From Metabacillus sediminilitoris (GTDB taxonomy: Bacteria > Bacillota > Bacilli > Bacillales > Bacillaceae): a stretch of DNA of 64,000 bases. Below are positions 1 through 10,790 of the stretch, one piece after another (within the stretch, counting starts at the first letter, position 1; each line of letters starts with the position of its first letter). The notes below the pieces were generated by a model. It saw only the letters and a list, made by a program, of their open reading frames with translations, did no database searches and was not told the DNA's origin. Where the stretch lies: positions 691,501 through 755,500 of the forward strand of contig NZ_CP046266.1 of NCBI RefSeq assembly GCF_009720625.1, written 5' to 3'. A program made the translations under genes and the position numbers.

Positions 1-580
1 GTCGATCTCTTCCAATAGGTTGATCAATTATCCCTTTTGTCTGCGCAAATTTTCCTTCCACTATTGCGATATATGTACGTTTAACTTTTCTTAATTCAAG
101 AGCTTGATCAAGCAAAGTGTGTGATAAATCATGTTTAGCAAAAATAATGGCTCCTGACGTATCTTTATCAAGACGATGAATATGCCTAACTCTAATTTGT
201 AATCCGTTCATTTGATAATAGGAAGCAATAGCGTTTGCTAACGTTCCTTTTTGATTTGGTTCATTTGGATGTGTATCAATTCCAGCCTCTTTATTGACTA
301 TTAATAAATGATCGTCTTCATATAACACATCGACTATTTTATACTCAGGTATGACACCATAATCCTCGTCTCCAAAAAGATGTAAATATAGCCGATCGCC
401 AAGCTCCAGTTTATGATTGACATCTGCTTTCTGCTTATTTTTTTTGATGGAAGATGCAGCATTCCACTTTTTGATTATCGCTTTAGATGCACCGAGTTCT
501 TTCGAAAGGACATGATACACGGTATTATTAGCCCACTCTTTCGTAATGTCTATTTCTAACCATTCACCTATTCGTTTCAA
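1..580 (-). CDS. RluA-family 23S rRNA pseudouridine synthase, C-terminus cut by window edge (YhcT-like)
   Basis: The minus strand reads as an uninterrupted protein of about 193 residues that runs off the window. It starts at a TTG with GGATTGGTGG upstream. The central motif HRLDKDTSG carries the catalytic aspartate of RluA-type pseudouridine synthases, and the downstream KRTYIAIVEG stretch is typical of the family. Such enzymes isomerise specific uridines in rRNA (or tRNA). The neighbours yhcU, yhcV, yhcW and yhcX match the B. subtilis yhcT-yhcX order, so this is most likely the YhcT orthologue. The target uridine cannot be inferred. No start other than TTG gives the full N-terminal part. Confidence 0.9.
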   Translation of the reverse strand, partial: MKRIGEWLEIDITKEWANNTVYHVLSKELGASKAIIKKWNAASSIKKNKQKADVNHKLELGDRLYLHLFGDEDYGVIPEYKIVDVLYEDDHLLIVNKEAGIDTHPNEPNQKGTLANAIASYYQMNGLQIRVRHIHRLDKDTSGAIIFAKHDLSHTLLDQALELRKVKRTYIAIVEGKFAQTKGIIDQPIGRDR

Positions 581-730
581 TTGGCCACCAATCCTTTATA
601 TATAGCTAGTATTAACGTTGTTTTTATGTTTGTTGCTCTAAGTGCCTCCTAGCCATGAAGCTCAGTACTGCAAGAGTTCATACGCTAACCTAGAATTTTT
701 GGTAAATAACAATTTCTTTTGCTATTCTAC

Positions 731-772
731 GCAGGTTGCCCTAGGCTGAACAAGGCGCTTGCGCTTTTTTTA
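731..772. repeat. Partial copy of the intergenic repeat at 811-935
   Basis: The segment CTGAACAAGGCGCTTGCGC followed by a T run repeats the right end of the longer element about 150 bp downstream. The GCGCTTGCGC hairpin plus T run may also act as a terminator. No gene is visible in 581-1065 apart from these two repeats. Confidence 0.6.
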
Positions 773-810
773 GAAGCATAAGAAGTGTAAGTTTTTTGTC
801 TTAGTTTCAG

Positions 811-935
811 TGTCTAGCTCCAGCGCCTAGCCCCTCGAGTCATAAGCCATTCCATAATTGAAGGCAAAATGCGCCTTCTATTATGGCCTGTCTTATGCTT
901 GTCGGGGCTGAACAAGGCGCTTGCGCATTTCTTAG
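811..935. repeat. Palindromic intergenic repeat typical of Bacillaceae
   Basis: The stretch opens with GTCTAGCTCCAGCGCC and ends with CTGAACAAGGCGCTTGCGC. Nested inverted pairs lie inside it: CATAAGCC/CTTATG, CATAAT/ATTATG and GAAGGC/GCCTTC, so the transcript would fold into one long imperfect hairpin. From memory, similar elements are scattered in intergenic DNA of many Bacillus-group genomes. No coding potential is seen. Confidence 0.65.
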
Positions 936-1065
936 TATACAAAACAAAGATTGGATGTACAATCTAGTTCCGGTAACACTTACCTCTGCAATGTCGAAAA
1001 GTACTGTGGTATGCTTACAATAGTAAAAGATAGAGAAGAATGAATGGAATAAAGGGTGATATGAA

Positions 1066-1470
1066 GTGAAGGTTGTTGTTGCGTCAACAGAAGAACAAGA
1101 ACGTCATATTGATGAACTTGTTGAACAAATATATACGGAAATTTTTCCTAAGTTTTTTCCTGATCAAGAAATAAAGTCATTAAAAGGACAAAAGGTATTA
1201 CAACCACAGGCAGCAGATCAAATGTATAATGGTACATTAAAAGATGCGTTTCAAATTATTTCCAGTCTGCAAGTCGTCATATCAGTGCTCAATCATATTG
1301 ATCATTGCAAAGATGAAAGAAAATATCGTGAAATGTTTGAACGGAATAGTTGTCATTTAAATGAATATGGATACTTTTTTCCGTTTTCTTTTTCTCAGTT
1401 TAAAAATGCTGAGAGTCAAGAAGGAGAATTTAGTCAATTTATTAAGCCAGCAAATGATTGGGTGGTTTAA
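1066..1470 (+). CDS. yhcU: YhcU-like protein, DUF5365 family, unknown function
   Basis: A 134-residue cytoplasmic protein that starts at GTG, with AAAGGGTGAT just upstream. The N-terminus resembles B. subtilis YhcU, and the position beside an RluA-type synthase and upstream of yhcV supports orthology. It has no signal peptide, membrane segment or recognisable catalytic motif. The sequence is mixed alpha-helical with a Phe-rich patch (YFFPFSFSQF) near residues 102-111. The stop codon is followed at once by a strong hairpin terminator, so it forms its own transcript. I cannot propose a function. Confidence 0.75.
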   Translation: MKVVVASTEEQERHIDELVEQIYTEIFPKFFPDQEIKSLKGQKVLQPQAADQMYNGTLKDAFQIISSLQVVISVLNHIDHCKDERKYREMFERNSCHLNEYGYFFPFSFSQFKNAESQEGEFSQFIKPANDWVV

Positions 1471-1473
1471 TTG

Positions 1474-1515
1474 AAAAACGAGGTTCTATACATGAGAGTA
1501 TAGAACCTCGTTTTG
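1474..1515 (+). terminator. Intrinsic terminator after yhcU, probably bidirectional
   Basis: A perfect stem (AAAACGAGGTTCTATAC pairs with its complement) encloses a 6-nt loop and ends in TTTTGTTGTTTT. The A run on the other side lets it also serve the convergent thioredoxin-like gene. Confidence 0.9.
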
Positions 1516-1576
1516 TTGTTTTGAGCTTTGTTGAAAAGCTAATGAAAATACTGACCAAACGCTTCTGCTTTTCTTA

Positions 1577-2047
1577 TTATTCCGCTTTCCATTCTGTTAA
1601 CAATGTACGAAAATTTTCTTCTGAGTTTGATCCTTCGATTCGATCAACTTCTTTACCATCCTTGTAATGAACAAGTGTTGGAGTCGCTGTAATTCCATAT
1701 TGATCCCAACCTTCTTCATATTCTAATATGTTATATTGGTTGATTTCTACTCCAACTTCATCAGCAACAGGCATGAGAACTGGTGTTGTTACTTTACAAT
1801 GTTCACATGTAGGACTAAAGAAATAAACAATTGTATCTTCTTTGTTTTCCAAATTTTTTTCTAACTCATCAGGGAGGATAATGTTTTGATAGTTCGGATC
1901 ATCTAATTGATCGATGGTGGCTGTATGGAGATCACTTTTACCATATACGTTTCCTTCCGCTTTTTCATTCTTTTGATAAGTTGTTATGAAGGCTAAAGCC
2001 CCGAATAAAACAAGGATAATTGCTCCAAAAATGATTATTTTTTTCAT
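1577..2047 (-). CDS. Membrane-anchored thioredoxin-like thiol-disulfide oxidoreductase (BdbA-like)
   Basis: A 156-residue protein with one N-terminal membrane segment (residues about 4-23) and an extracytoplasmic thioredoxin fold. The active site is C81-E-H-C84 in FFSPTCEHCK, and the conserved cis-proline region ITATPTLVHYKDG follows. It starts one base after the stop of the DsbB-like gene, so the two are co-translated. The pairing suggests that this protein is the thiol oxidant or reductant for exported proteins and that BdbC recycles it to quinone. The CEHC dipeptide favours an oxidase-like potential, but this is inference. It is shorter than the Bacillus BdbD family and closer in size to BdbA. 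Confidence 0.85.
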   Translation of the reverse strand: MKKIIIFGAIILVLFGALAFITTYQKNEKAEGNVYGKSDLHTATIDQLDDPNYQNIILPDELEKNLENKEDTIVYFFSPTCEHCKVTTPVLMPVADEVGVEINQYNILEYEEGWDQYGITATPTLVHYKDGKEVDRIEGSNSEENFRTLLTEWKAE

Positions 2048-2048
2048 C

Positions 2049-2480
2049 TTAACGACCTGCCTTTTTTAATAGTAGTAAGCTTGAAACGAAAATGATGATA
2101 AATGCAATAAGTGCCAAGAATGGAATCGTTATAAATCCTAGCCAGTTTATGTATTCACCAGTACAAGGAACAATACCACAGGATATTGAATTTTCACCTA
2201 AGAAATCGATTTTTTGAATGCTGTAATGGTAGATGGAGATGCATCCGCCTATACCTGAGAGAATGAGTGTATAAAGTGCAATTGATGCATCCTTTTTAAA
2301 TACGCCAATTCCCAAAATAATTACTAATGGATACATAAATATACGTTGATACCAACAAAGATCACAAGGAGTATATTGCATGATTTCTGAAAAATATAGG
2401 CTTCCTAATGTTGCGATAAATGAAGCAACCCATGCAGTGGATAATAAATTTTCAACCTTCTTACTATTCGTATTTGACAT
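2049..2480 (-). CDS. bdbC: Disulfide bond formation protein, DsbB family
   Basis: A 143-residue, four-helix membrane protein. The first Cys pair is C39-D-L-C42 in the loop before YQR, a DsbB signature. The second pair is C101/C106 in SCGIVPC. These match the quinone-reducing and partner-oxidising pairs of DsbB/BdbC. The gene lies one base upstream of a thioredoxin-like partner, giving a complete oxidation couple. In B. subtilis the corresponding genes are elsewhere, so this is an insertion between yhcU and yhcV relative to that genome. BdbB versus BdbC cannot be separated from sequence alone. Confidence 0.88.
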   Translation of the reverse strand: MSNTNSKKVENLLSTAWVASFIATLGSLYFSEIMQYTPCDLCWYQRIFMYPLVIILGIGVFKKDASIALYTLILSGIGGCISIYHYSIQKIDFLGENSISCGIVPCTGEYINWLGFITIPFLALIAFIIIFVSSLLLLKKAGR

Positions 2481-2687
2481 ATCATACCCTCACAAGTGTT
2501 TTCTTAAATTATAGTCTGAATAGCTTGGACTGTAAATGAGATAGGCTTGTGAACGATTGATGTGAATCGATAAAAACATCATTCATTATTACTATTTACA
2601 TTTTATTCACAAGCTATATTTGAAAAAAATGCTACATATAAACCTTAGTACAACAGTCCATACTATATTCGAAAGGGGAGGATTATA

Positions 2688-3113
2688 TTGAATACAATTC
2701 AAGAATGTATGACAACGAATGTCGAAACTGTATCTTCAAATCAATCGATTAAGGAAGCTGCAGCCATTATGAGTCAAAGTAATGTTGGTTCTATCCCGGT
2801 AGTTGATAATGGTCAACTTAAAGGAATCATTACAGACCGTGATATTACGATTCGTTCGACTTCAGAAGGACGAGACAGCGATACACCAGTTTCGCATGTT
2901 ATGACGACAAACCTTGTGTCAGGTCATACTTCAATGACTGCAGCTGAAGCAGCGAAGGTAATGGCACAGCATCAAATTCGCCGATTACCTATTGTTGAAA
3001 ACAATCAGTTAGTCGGGATTGTTGCCTTAGGTGATTTAGCAACAGACCAAATGTCTGACGAAGCGGCAGGAGCTGCATTAACAAATATTTCTGAACCAAC
3101 TAAAACAAATTAA
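2688..3113 (+). CDS. yhcV: Tandem CBS-domain protein (YhcV-like)
   Basis: A 141-residue soluble protein made of two CBS domains (about residues 1-60 and 66-125), each with the typical VVDNGQLKGIITDRDI or IVENNQLVGIVALGDL strand-helix ending. A TTG start is chosen because GAAAGGGGAGG precedes it at normal distance and no upstream ATG exists. CBS pairs bind adenosine nucleotides and act as regulatory modules; with no attached effector domain the partner is unknown. It matches B. subtilis YhcV in length and position and has its own terminator. Confidence 0.88.
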   Translation: MNTIQECMTTNVETVSSNQSIKEAAAIMSQSNVGSIPVVDNGQLKGIITDRDITIRSTSEGRDSDTPVSHVMTTNLVSGHTSMTAAEAAKVMAQHQIRRLPIVENNQLVGIVALGDLATDQMSDEAAGAALTNISEPTKTN

Positions 3114-3119
3114 CAAATG

Positions 3120-3147
3120 GGTCTGACTACGTGTCAGACCTTTTTTT
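3120..3147 (+). terminator. Intrinsic terminator after yhcV
   Basis: GGTCTGAC pairs with GTCAGACC around a 5-nt loop and is followed by seven T. Confidence 0.92.
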
Positions 3148-3268
3148 ACGTGCGAGATCATATACAAATTATCATTAAAATATCCTTTTTAAAGCAGCTA
3201 AAAACAAAAAATGAGATAAGTGAAAAAGCTATTCATGTTTTGTATACTAATGGAAAGGAGATGATTCG

Positions 3269-3928
3269 ATGATAAAAGCAATTATTTTTGATTTTGATGG
3301 ATTAATATTAGATACCGAAACACATGAATATGAAGTATTAAATGAAATCTTCAAAGAGCATCAAAGTGAATTACCTTTAGAAGTGTGGGGAAAATTGATT
3401 GGGACAATAACATCCTTTAATCCCTTTTCATATCTTGAAGAACAAACGAAAAAAACGTTTAATCATGATGAATTAAAAAAATTGCAAAAAGAACGATTTT
3501 CCCAAAGGATTATGCAGGAACATGCTAGACCAGGTGTGATTGATTATTTAGATGCTGCAAAATCACTCGGTCTTAAGATTGGGCTGGCATCAAGCTCGAA
3601 TTATGAATGGGTGTCATCCCATTTAAAAAGGCTTCAGTTGTTAGATCGATTTGAATGCATTCGAACTTCGGATCACGTTGAACATGTAAAGCCTGATCCT
3701 GCTCTTTATGTAGAAACAGCAAAATGTCTTGGGGTTAATCCTGAGGAATGCATTGCTTTTGAGGACTCTGCAAATGGAGCTTTAGCAGCCAAGCGAGCGG
3801 GAATGAAATGTGTGACAGTCCCAAACACTGTTACAAAGGGTTTAGAATTTTGCGAGGTAGATCACAGCTTGGAATCAATGGCACATATGGAATTAAAACA
3901 ATTAATCTCGTTTTTAAATGAACAATAA
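3269..3928 (+). CDS. yhcW: HAD-superfamily phosphatase, beta-phosphoglucomutase-like (YhcW)
   Basis: A 219-residue HAD subfamily IA hydrolase. Motif I is DFDGLILDTE (nucleophile Asp9, acid/base Asp11), motif II ASSSN, motif III the lysine in KPDPALY, and motif IV FEDSANG. A helical cap lies between motifs I and II (about residues 16-85). The product is a soluble phosphatase or phosphomutase acting on a small phosphorylated metabolite; the substrate is not evident. ATG with AAAGGAGATG upstream. It sits between yhcV and yhcX as in B. subtilis. Confidence 0.9.
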   Translation: MIKAIIFDFDGLILDTETHEYEVLNEIFKEHQSELPLEVWGKLIGTITSFNPFSYLEEQTKKTFNHDELKKLQKERFSQRIMQEHARPGVIDYLDAAKSLGLKIGLASSSNYEWVSSHLKRLQLLDRFECIRTSDHVEHVKPDPALYVETAKCLGVNPEECIAFEDSANGALAAKRAGMKCVTVPNTVTKGLEFCEVDHSLESMAHMELKQLISFLNEQ

Positions 3929-3972
3929 AGGGAATTATATCTACAAATTATAATTCTAAAGGAGAAAGCTTT

Positions 3973-5514
3973 ATGTCTGAAAAACTAGATTTATCCAAAT
4001 TTGAGAAGAAAATGATCATACGAAATATCGAAGAAAGCGATATTGATGCCATTATAAAGCTTCAGGCAAAATGCTTTCCTGGAATGGAACCATGGAAAAG
4101 GGAGCATTTAGAAAGCCATCTTGATCATTTTCCAGATGGACAATTTTGTGCTGAATTTGAAGGGAAAATCATCGGTTCATGTTCGAGTCTTTTAATTAAC
4201 TTTGATGAATATGATGATCGACATACATGGGATGATATTACGGATAATGGTTACATAACGAATCATGATCCACATGGATACAATATGTATGGTATTGAAG
4301 TAATGGTACATCCAAGCTACAGACGTATGAAGATTGGCCATCGTTTATATGAGGCAAGAAAAGACTTAGCAAGAAGATTAAACTTAAAAAGTATTATTAT
4401 TGGGGGAAGAATCCCAAATTATTATAAGTATGCAGATGAACTGACACCAAGAGAATATGTACAGCAAGTATCTTTACATAAAATATATGATCCAGTACTC
4501 TCATTTCAATTATTAAATGAATTTACCTTAATGAGAATAAATCCAAATTATTTATCAGATGATTTAGCTTCCTTCCAATATGCAACACTTATGGAATGGA
4601 ATAATGTTGATTATCAGCCAAATCCAAAACGATATTATAAAACATCAAATCCAGTACGAATCTGTGTTGTTCAATATATGATGAAACAAATTGATTCCTT
4701 TGATGAATTTGCAAAGCAGGTTGAATATTACACAGATGTTGCTTCTGATGCAGGCTCAGATTTTGCCGTTTTTCCGGAAATTTTCACGACACAGCTTATG
4801 TCCTTTCTTGATGAGAAAACACCAAGTAAAGCTATTCAACGTCTAACAGAATATACGGAGGAATATATTGAATTATTCACGGAGTTAGCTGTACGTTATA
4901 ATGTTAATATTATTGGCGGTTCACACGTGGTGGAGGAAGAGGGCCGAATCTATAATATCGCATATCTATTTCGACGTGATGGAACCATTGAAAAGCAATA
5001 CAAATTGCACATCACTCCTAATGAAAGAAAATGGTGGGGAATAAGCCGCGGCGATCAAGTAAGAGTGTTTAATACAGACTGTGGAAAAATTGCCATCCAA
5101 ATTTGTTACGATATTGAGTTTCCAGAGCTAGCCAGAATCGCAACGGATAAAGGAGCAAAGATCATTTTCACTCCTTTCTGTACAGAAGATCGTCAAGGCT
5201 ATTTAAGAGTTCGCTATTGTGCTCAAGCCCGCGCTGTTGAAAACCAAATTTATACAGTGATTGCTGGGACAGTTGGGAACCTTCCGCAAACAGAAAATAT
5301 GGATATCCAATATGCCCAATCAGCAATTTTTGCACCTTCAGATTTTGAATTTGCCCGTGATGGGATTGTAAATGAATGTAATGCAAATATTGAAATGGTA
5401 GCAATTGGTGATGTTGACTTAGAAATCTTAAGACGTCAACGTCAATCAGGAACTGTTAACCAATTGAAGGATCGTCGAAAAGACATTTACGCAATTCATT
5501 ATAAAAAGGATTAA
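3973..5514 (+). CDS. yhcX: GNAT acetyltransferase-nitrilase/amidase fusion (YhcX)
   Basis: A 513-residue two-domain protein. Residues about 13-215 form a GNAT N-acetyltransferase domain (VMVHPSYRRMKIGHRLYEAR is the acetyl-CoA loop). Residues about 228-510 form a carbon-nitrogen hydrolase domain with the Glu-Lys-Cys triad visible in FPEIFTT, the Lys of YKLHITP, and IQICYDIEFPE. The fusion is known in the YhcX family. It likely handles an amide or amine metabolite by paired acylation and hydrolysis, but the substrate is unknown. ATG with AAAGGAGAAAG upstream, and 44 bp after yhcW, so the two may share a transcript. Confidence 0.92.
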   Translation: MSEKLDLSKFEKKMIIRNIEESDIDAIIKLQAKCFPGMEPWKREHLESHLDHFPDGQFCAEFEGKIIGSCSSLLINFDEYDDRHTWDDITDNGYITNHDPHGYNMYGIEVMVHPSYRRMKIGHRLYEARKDLARRLNLKSIIIGGRIPNYYKYADELTPREYVQQVSLHKIYDPVLSFQLLNEFTLMRINPNYLSDDLASFQYATLMEWNNVDYQPNPKRYYKTSNPVRICVVQYMMKQIDSFDEFAKQVEYYTDVASDAGSDFAVFPEIFTTQLMSFLDEKTPSKAIQRLTEYTEEYIELFTELAVRYNVNIIGGSHVVEEEGRIYNIAYLFRRDGTIEKQYKLHITPNERKWWGISRGDQVRVFNTDCGKIAIQICYDIEFPELARIATDKGAKIIFTPFCTEDRQGYLRVRYCAQARAVENQIYTVIAGTVGNLPQTENMDIQYAQSAIFAPSDFEFARDGIVNECNANIEMVAIGDVDLEILRRQRQSGTVNQLKDRRKDIYAIHYKKD

Positions 5515-5530
5515 AAATCAAGCATTGAAG

Positions 5531-7090
<1,560 letters not shown>

Positions 7091-7356
7091 TCGGTTAATT
7101 TTTGTTAATTACTATATAAATTAAAGGGTACAGATGTCGAAAATTTACTATATGTGAATAATTATATTATTAATATTATCTACTTAAATAATTAAAGTAA
7201 TCGTCCGGAAATTGTTTTGAAATAACATCTAGGGATAATAAACATGAATTTTGCAGAATTTGTAGAAATTCAATCATGTAGAAAGTCCTAAAATATGTTA
7301 AAATATGAATGATTATTTCAAGAGAATACAATGTATGAACAAACCAGGAGGTCAAG

Positions 7357-9102
7357 ATGAGCTGGGAACTAAGCTACGAACGTTGGAAAAATAAGCAAGA
7401 CTTAGATCAAGAACTGAAAACTTTATTAACTGAAATTGAAGGTAATGAAAAAGTATTAGAAGATTGCTTTTACAAGGAATTAGAATTCGGAACAGGTGGT
7501 ATGCGCGGTGAGGTCGGGCCAGGTACAAACCGTATGAATTTATATACGATTCGAAAAGCATCTGAAGGCTTGGCAACTTACATAGATTCTTTTGGTGAGG
7601 AAGCAAAAAAGCGCGGTGTAGCAATTGCATATGATTCTCGCCATAAGTCACCCGAATTCGCGATGGAAGCTGCTAAGACGTTAGCTTCTCACGGAATTCA
7701 AACATACGTTTTTGAAGAGTTACGTCCTACTCCTGAATTATCATTTGCTGTTCGTCATTTGAATGCATTTTCAGGTATTGTTATTACAGCTAGTCATAAC
7801 CCTCCAGAATATAATGGCTACAAAGTATATGGTGAAGATGGTGGACAATTGCCGCCTGCTGCAGCTGATACAGTCATTTCATATGTCAATCAAGTAGAAG
7901 ATGAATTGCTAATTAAGGTTCAAGATGAGGCTGTGTTAAAAGAACAAGGACTAATCAAAATGATTGGTGAGGAAATTGACCAAGCCTATACAGAGAAGCT
8001 AACAACGATTTCTGTTAATCCTGGCCTTTCAAAAGAAGTTGATGTAAAAGTCATTTTCACGCCTTTACATGGAACGGCTAACAAGCCAGTTCGCAACGGA
8101 TTAAAAGCTCTTGGCTATGAAAATGTCACAGTAGTTAAAGAACAAGAACTGCCAGATCCAAATTTCTCTACTGTTAAATCACCTAATCCAGAAGAGCATG
8201 ATGCATTTACATTAGCGATTCGTGACGGAGAAACAATCGATGCTGATCTTCTTATCGGTACAGATCCAGATGCAGACAGACTTGGAGTAGCAGTGAAAAA
8301 TAATGAAGGTCAATATGTGGTGTTAACTGGTAACCAAACTGGTGCGCTTCTTCTACATTATTTACTATCTGAGAAAAAAGCGAACGGAACATTACCTGGT
8401 AATGGTGTCGTATTAAAAACAATCGTAACATCAGAAATCGGCCGTGATATTGCGACGTCATTTGGTTTAGATACAATTGATACTCTTACAGGATTTAAAT
8501 TTATCGGTGAAAAAATTAATGAGTACGAACGAACTGGACAATATGAATTTCAGTTTGGCTATGAAGAAAGTTACGGCTATTTGATCGGAGATTTTGCACG
8601 TGATAAGGATGCGGTGCAAGCAGCTTTATTAGCTGTTGAGGTTGCGGCTTTCTATAAAAAGAAAGGCTTAACACTGTATCAAGGATTACTGGAAATCTTT
8701 AAAGACTATGGCTATTACAAAGAGGGCTTACAATCACTTACACTAAAAGGAAAAGAAGGGGCAGAACAAATTCAAGGCATTCTTCATTCCTTTAGAACAA
8801 ATCCTCCAACTGTGGTTGCCGGTAAAAAAATCACAACAATCGAAGATTATAAAACAAGTGAACGTCAAAATGTACAAGCTGACACAACCGAAAAAATTGA
8901 TCTGCCAGGATCTAACGTATTAAAATACATCCTGGAGGATAACTCTTGGTTCTGTGTAAGACCATCTGGAACAGAGCCAAAAGCTAAGTTTTACTTCGGG
9001 GTTAATAGTGAGACACTAGAACAAAGTGAACAACAATTGGCTGCTTTAGAAGCTGGTGTGATGGAAATTGTAAATAATTTGGTTCATGAATTAAGTAAAT
9101 AA
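7357..9102 (+). CDS. pgcA: Alpha-phosphoglucomutase / phosphomannomutase
   Basis: A 581-residue alpha-D-phosphohexomutase that interconverts glucose 1- and 6-phosphate, supplying UDP-glucose for glycolipid and teichoic acid glucosylation in Bacillus. The active-site serine loop is [13 protein letters not shown], the metal site is [10 protein letters not shown], the sugar loop is GYEESYGYL, and the C-terminal phosphate-binding loop is [13 protein letters not shown] follows CAGGAGGTCAAG. Length and the position after glpK correspond to B. subtilis PgcA (YhxB). It has its own terminator. Confidence 0.95.
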   Translation: MSWELSYERWKNKQDLDQELKTLLTEIEGNEKVLEDCFYKELEFGTGGMRGEVGPGTNRMNLYTIRKASEGLATYIDSFGEEAKKRGVAIAYDSRHKSPEFAMEAAKTLASHGIQTYVFEELRPTPELSFAVRHLNAFSGIVITASHNPPEYNGYKVYGEDGGQLPPAAADTVISYVNQVEDELLIKVQDEAVLKEQGLIKMIGEEIDQAYTEKLTTISVNPGLSKEVDVKVIFTPLHGTANKPVRNGLKALGYENVTVVKEQELPDPNFSTVKSPNPEEHDAFTLAIRDGETIDADLLIGTDPDADRLGVAVKNNEGQYVVLTGNQTGALLLHYLLSEKKANGTLPGNGVVLKTIVTSEIGRDIATSFGLDTIDTLTGFKFIGEKINEYERTGQYEFQFGYEESYGYLIGDFARDKDAVQAALLAVEVAAFYKKKGLTLYQGLLEIFKDYGYYKEGLQSLTLKGKEGAEQIQGILHSFRTNPPTVVAGKKITTIEDYKTSERQNVQADTTEKIDLPGSNVLKYILEDNSWFCVRPSGTEPKAKFYFGVNSETLEQSEQQLAALEAGVMEIVNNLVHELSK

Positions 9103-9111
9103 GATAAAAGG

Positions 9112-9139
9112 GCGGACAACTGCAGTTGTCCGCTTTTTT
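9112..9139 (+). terminator. Intrinsic terminator after pgcA
   Basis: GCGGACAACTG pairs with CAGTTGTCCGC and runs into TTTTTT. Confidence 0.93.
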
Positions 9140-9153
9140 GCCACCTAAAATCA

Positions 9154-9194
9154 AGAAAAAAGAAGCTGACATTAAGGATAATTAGAATGTCAGC
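9154..9194 (-). terminator. Terminator for the yhdB-like gene
   Basis: On the minus strand GCTGACATT pairs with AATGTCAGC around a 12-nt loop and is followed by TTCTTTTTT. Confidence 0.8.
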
Positions 9195-9259
9195 CTCTTT
9201 CTGGTTAACCATCAGTAGTAATAAATTCCCCTGATGAAAGTCACGATTTATGTGTGAAG

Positions 9260-9499
9260 TTATATTTGTTGAACATATTCTAATTCTGGATATTCAACAG
9301 CATGATCAATATATCTTAGTAATGAATATAACTGTTTCTCGACTTCTTTGTAGTCATTTTCAAAGTTATATGCATGTAAAAAATGTTCAATTTTTTTTGA
9401 TAAGAAATCGTCCTTCGTGCGAACCATTAATATGAGTAGGTTATCCCACTGTGAACGATGTGTGTAATATAATGCTTTATCGTAGTCAACATTGTTCAA
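9260..9499 (-). CDS. yhdB: YhdB-like small protein, unknown function
   Basis: A 79-residue soluble protein starting at TTG with AAGGAGGGAG upstream. It is rich in Tyr, Leu and Asp (VDYDKALYYTHRSQWDNLLILM at the N-terminus) and resembles the Bacillus YhdB family in sequence and length. Its place just after pgcA agrees with the B. subtilis map. No catalytic motif or membrane segment is visible. It is monocistronic, with its own terminator. Confidence 0.75.
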   Translation of the reverse strand: MNNVDYDKALYYTHRSQWDNLLILMVRTKDDFLSKKIEHFLHAYNFENDYKEVEKQLYSLLRYIDHAVEYPELEYVQQI

Positions 9500-9663
9500 T
9501 TTGGACTCCCTCCTTCTTAAGGAGATATGATTATTGTGTGTGATTTGTTTTTTTTCTTACTGTGTAAAACTTGGTGTTATTGTCATTAGTGGCTTGGAAG
9601 TCATTACCCACATAAAAAAACAATAAAACGGCACGCTAAAAATAAAAAGGGTGTTTACATACA

Positions 9664-10638
9664 ATGAAGAAAAGGTTAACCATCCTTTTCCTAATTTTCC
9701 TAATTGGTATATGCCATGGACATGCAGTTGCAACTGAAAAGTATTCTTATGAAAGAATGAGGGGGCATTTGCAGCAATTAGCAAAAACATATGGGTTGGA
9801 AATGAAAGTAATCGGTCACTCAGAATTTGAACGAGAAATTTTAGCGATTAAGGTAGGGAAGGGACCGCGTTCCGTTCTGGTTACAGGTAGCCATCATGGG
9901 CGGGAATGGCTGACTACACATGTCATCATGAAAATGATTGATCAATATGCAATGGCCTATCAAAAAGGCATATCCTTATATGGACATAATCTAAATGTTT
10001 TGGATGAGATTGCGATTTGGTTTGTACCGATGGTTAATCCAGATGGTGTAATGATTCAACAAAAGGGAATTGCAGAGTTTCCTTTTCTTTTACAAGAAGT
10101 GTATCTAGATATGAATAAAGGGGATCAAGACTTTTCTAGATGGAAAGCTAACGGACTTGGTGTGGATTTAAATCGACAATATCCAGCAGGTTGGGAGCAA
10201 ATTGAAGGTGATCAACCACATGCTTCATATTCACATTACAAAGGTAAAAAGCCGTTTGAAGCGAGCGAAGTGAAGGCGCTTTTGACTTTTACTAAAAATA
10301 CTCAGCCATTAGTTTCTGTATCATACCACACCTCAGGCCGTATGATTTATTGGTATTACTTTAATGAACTACAGCATTTGCATCGTGATTATCAGCTAAT
10401 TGAACAAGTGGCTGAAAAGACAGATTATGAAATATCCTATCCACCTGCAAATGCAATTGGCGGCGGATATACGGATTGGTTTATTCAAGAATATAAAAGA
10501 CCTGCATTAACACTTGAGCTAAGTTATCTTGTAGAGGAAACAAATCCGCCATTATGTGTTTTGGAAGAAGAATGGGAAAAGAATAAAGAGGTTGGATTGA
10601 TTTTAGCAAATTTTGCAAAAAGGGAATTTTTACAGTGA
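9664..10638 (+). CDS. Secreted zinc carboxypeptidase, M14 family
   Basis: A 324-residue protein with an N-terminal signal peptide (hydrophobic residues 4-22). The zinc-binding pair is H78-G-R-E81 in GSHHGREW. Further family motifs are VPMVNPDGV, DLNRQYPAGW (substrate-binding Arg), SYHTSG (third zinc ligand) and the catalytic glutamate in LTLELSYL. All ligands are present, so it should be active outside the membrane, on peptides or on murein peptides carrying D-Glu/meso-Dap. It has no LysM or other wall-binding repeat. ATG follows AAAAAGGGTG. Confidence 0.88.
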   Translation: MKKRLTILFLIFLIGICHGHAVATEKYSYERMRGHLQQLAKTYGLEMKVIGHSEFEREILAIKVGKGPRSVLVTGSHHGREWLTTHVIMKMIDQYAMAYQKGISLYGHNLNVLDEIAIWFVPMVNPDGVMIQQKGIAEFPFLLQEVYLDMNKGDQDFSRWKANGLGVDLNRQYPAGWEQIEGDQPHASYSHYKGKKPFEASEVKALLTFTKNTQPLVSVSYHTSGRMIYWYYFNELQHLHRDYQLIEQVAEKTDYEISYPPANAIGGGYTDWFIQEYKRPALTLELSYLVEETNPPLCVLEEEWEKNKEVGLILANFAKREFLQ

Positions 10639-10790
10639 TCTATTCTTATGTGCAAATTTGAATATAAGTTGAAAATTTGGGCAAATTAATTTCAGCCAGC
10701 ATTAACCGGAAGTAATCCCAAGTAGAGCATGTGAATTTTCCTGGGAACACTGTCCGGCAAATGTCAAAAGTCTCAGGTATGGAGGAAATT

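Noticed and set aside
1458..1667. Open frame of 69 codons overlapping the yhcU terminator
   Set aside because: It runs through a terminator hairpin and antisense to the thioredoxin-like gene; no ribosome site.
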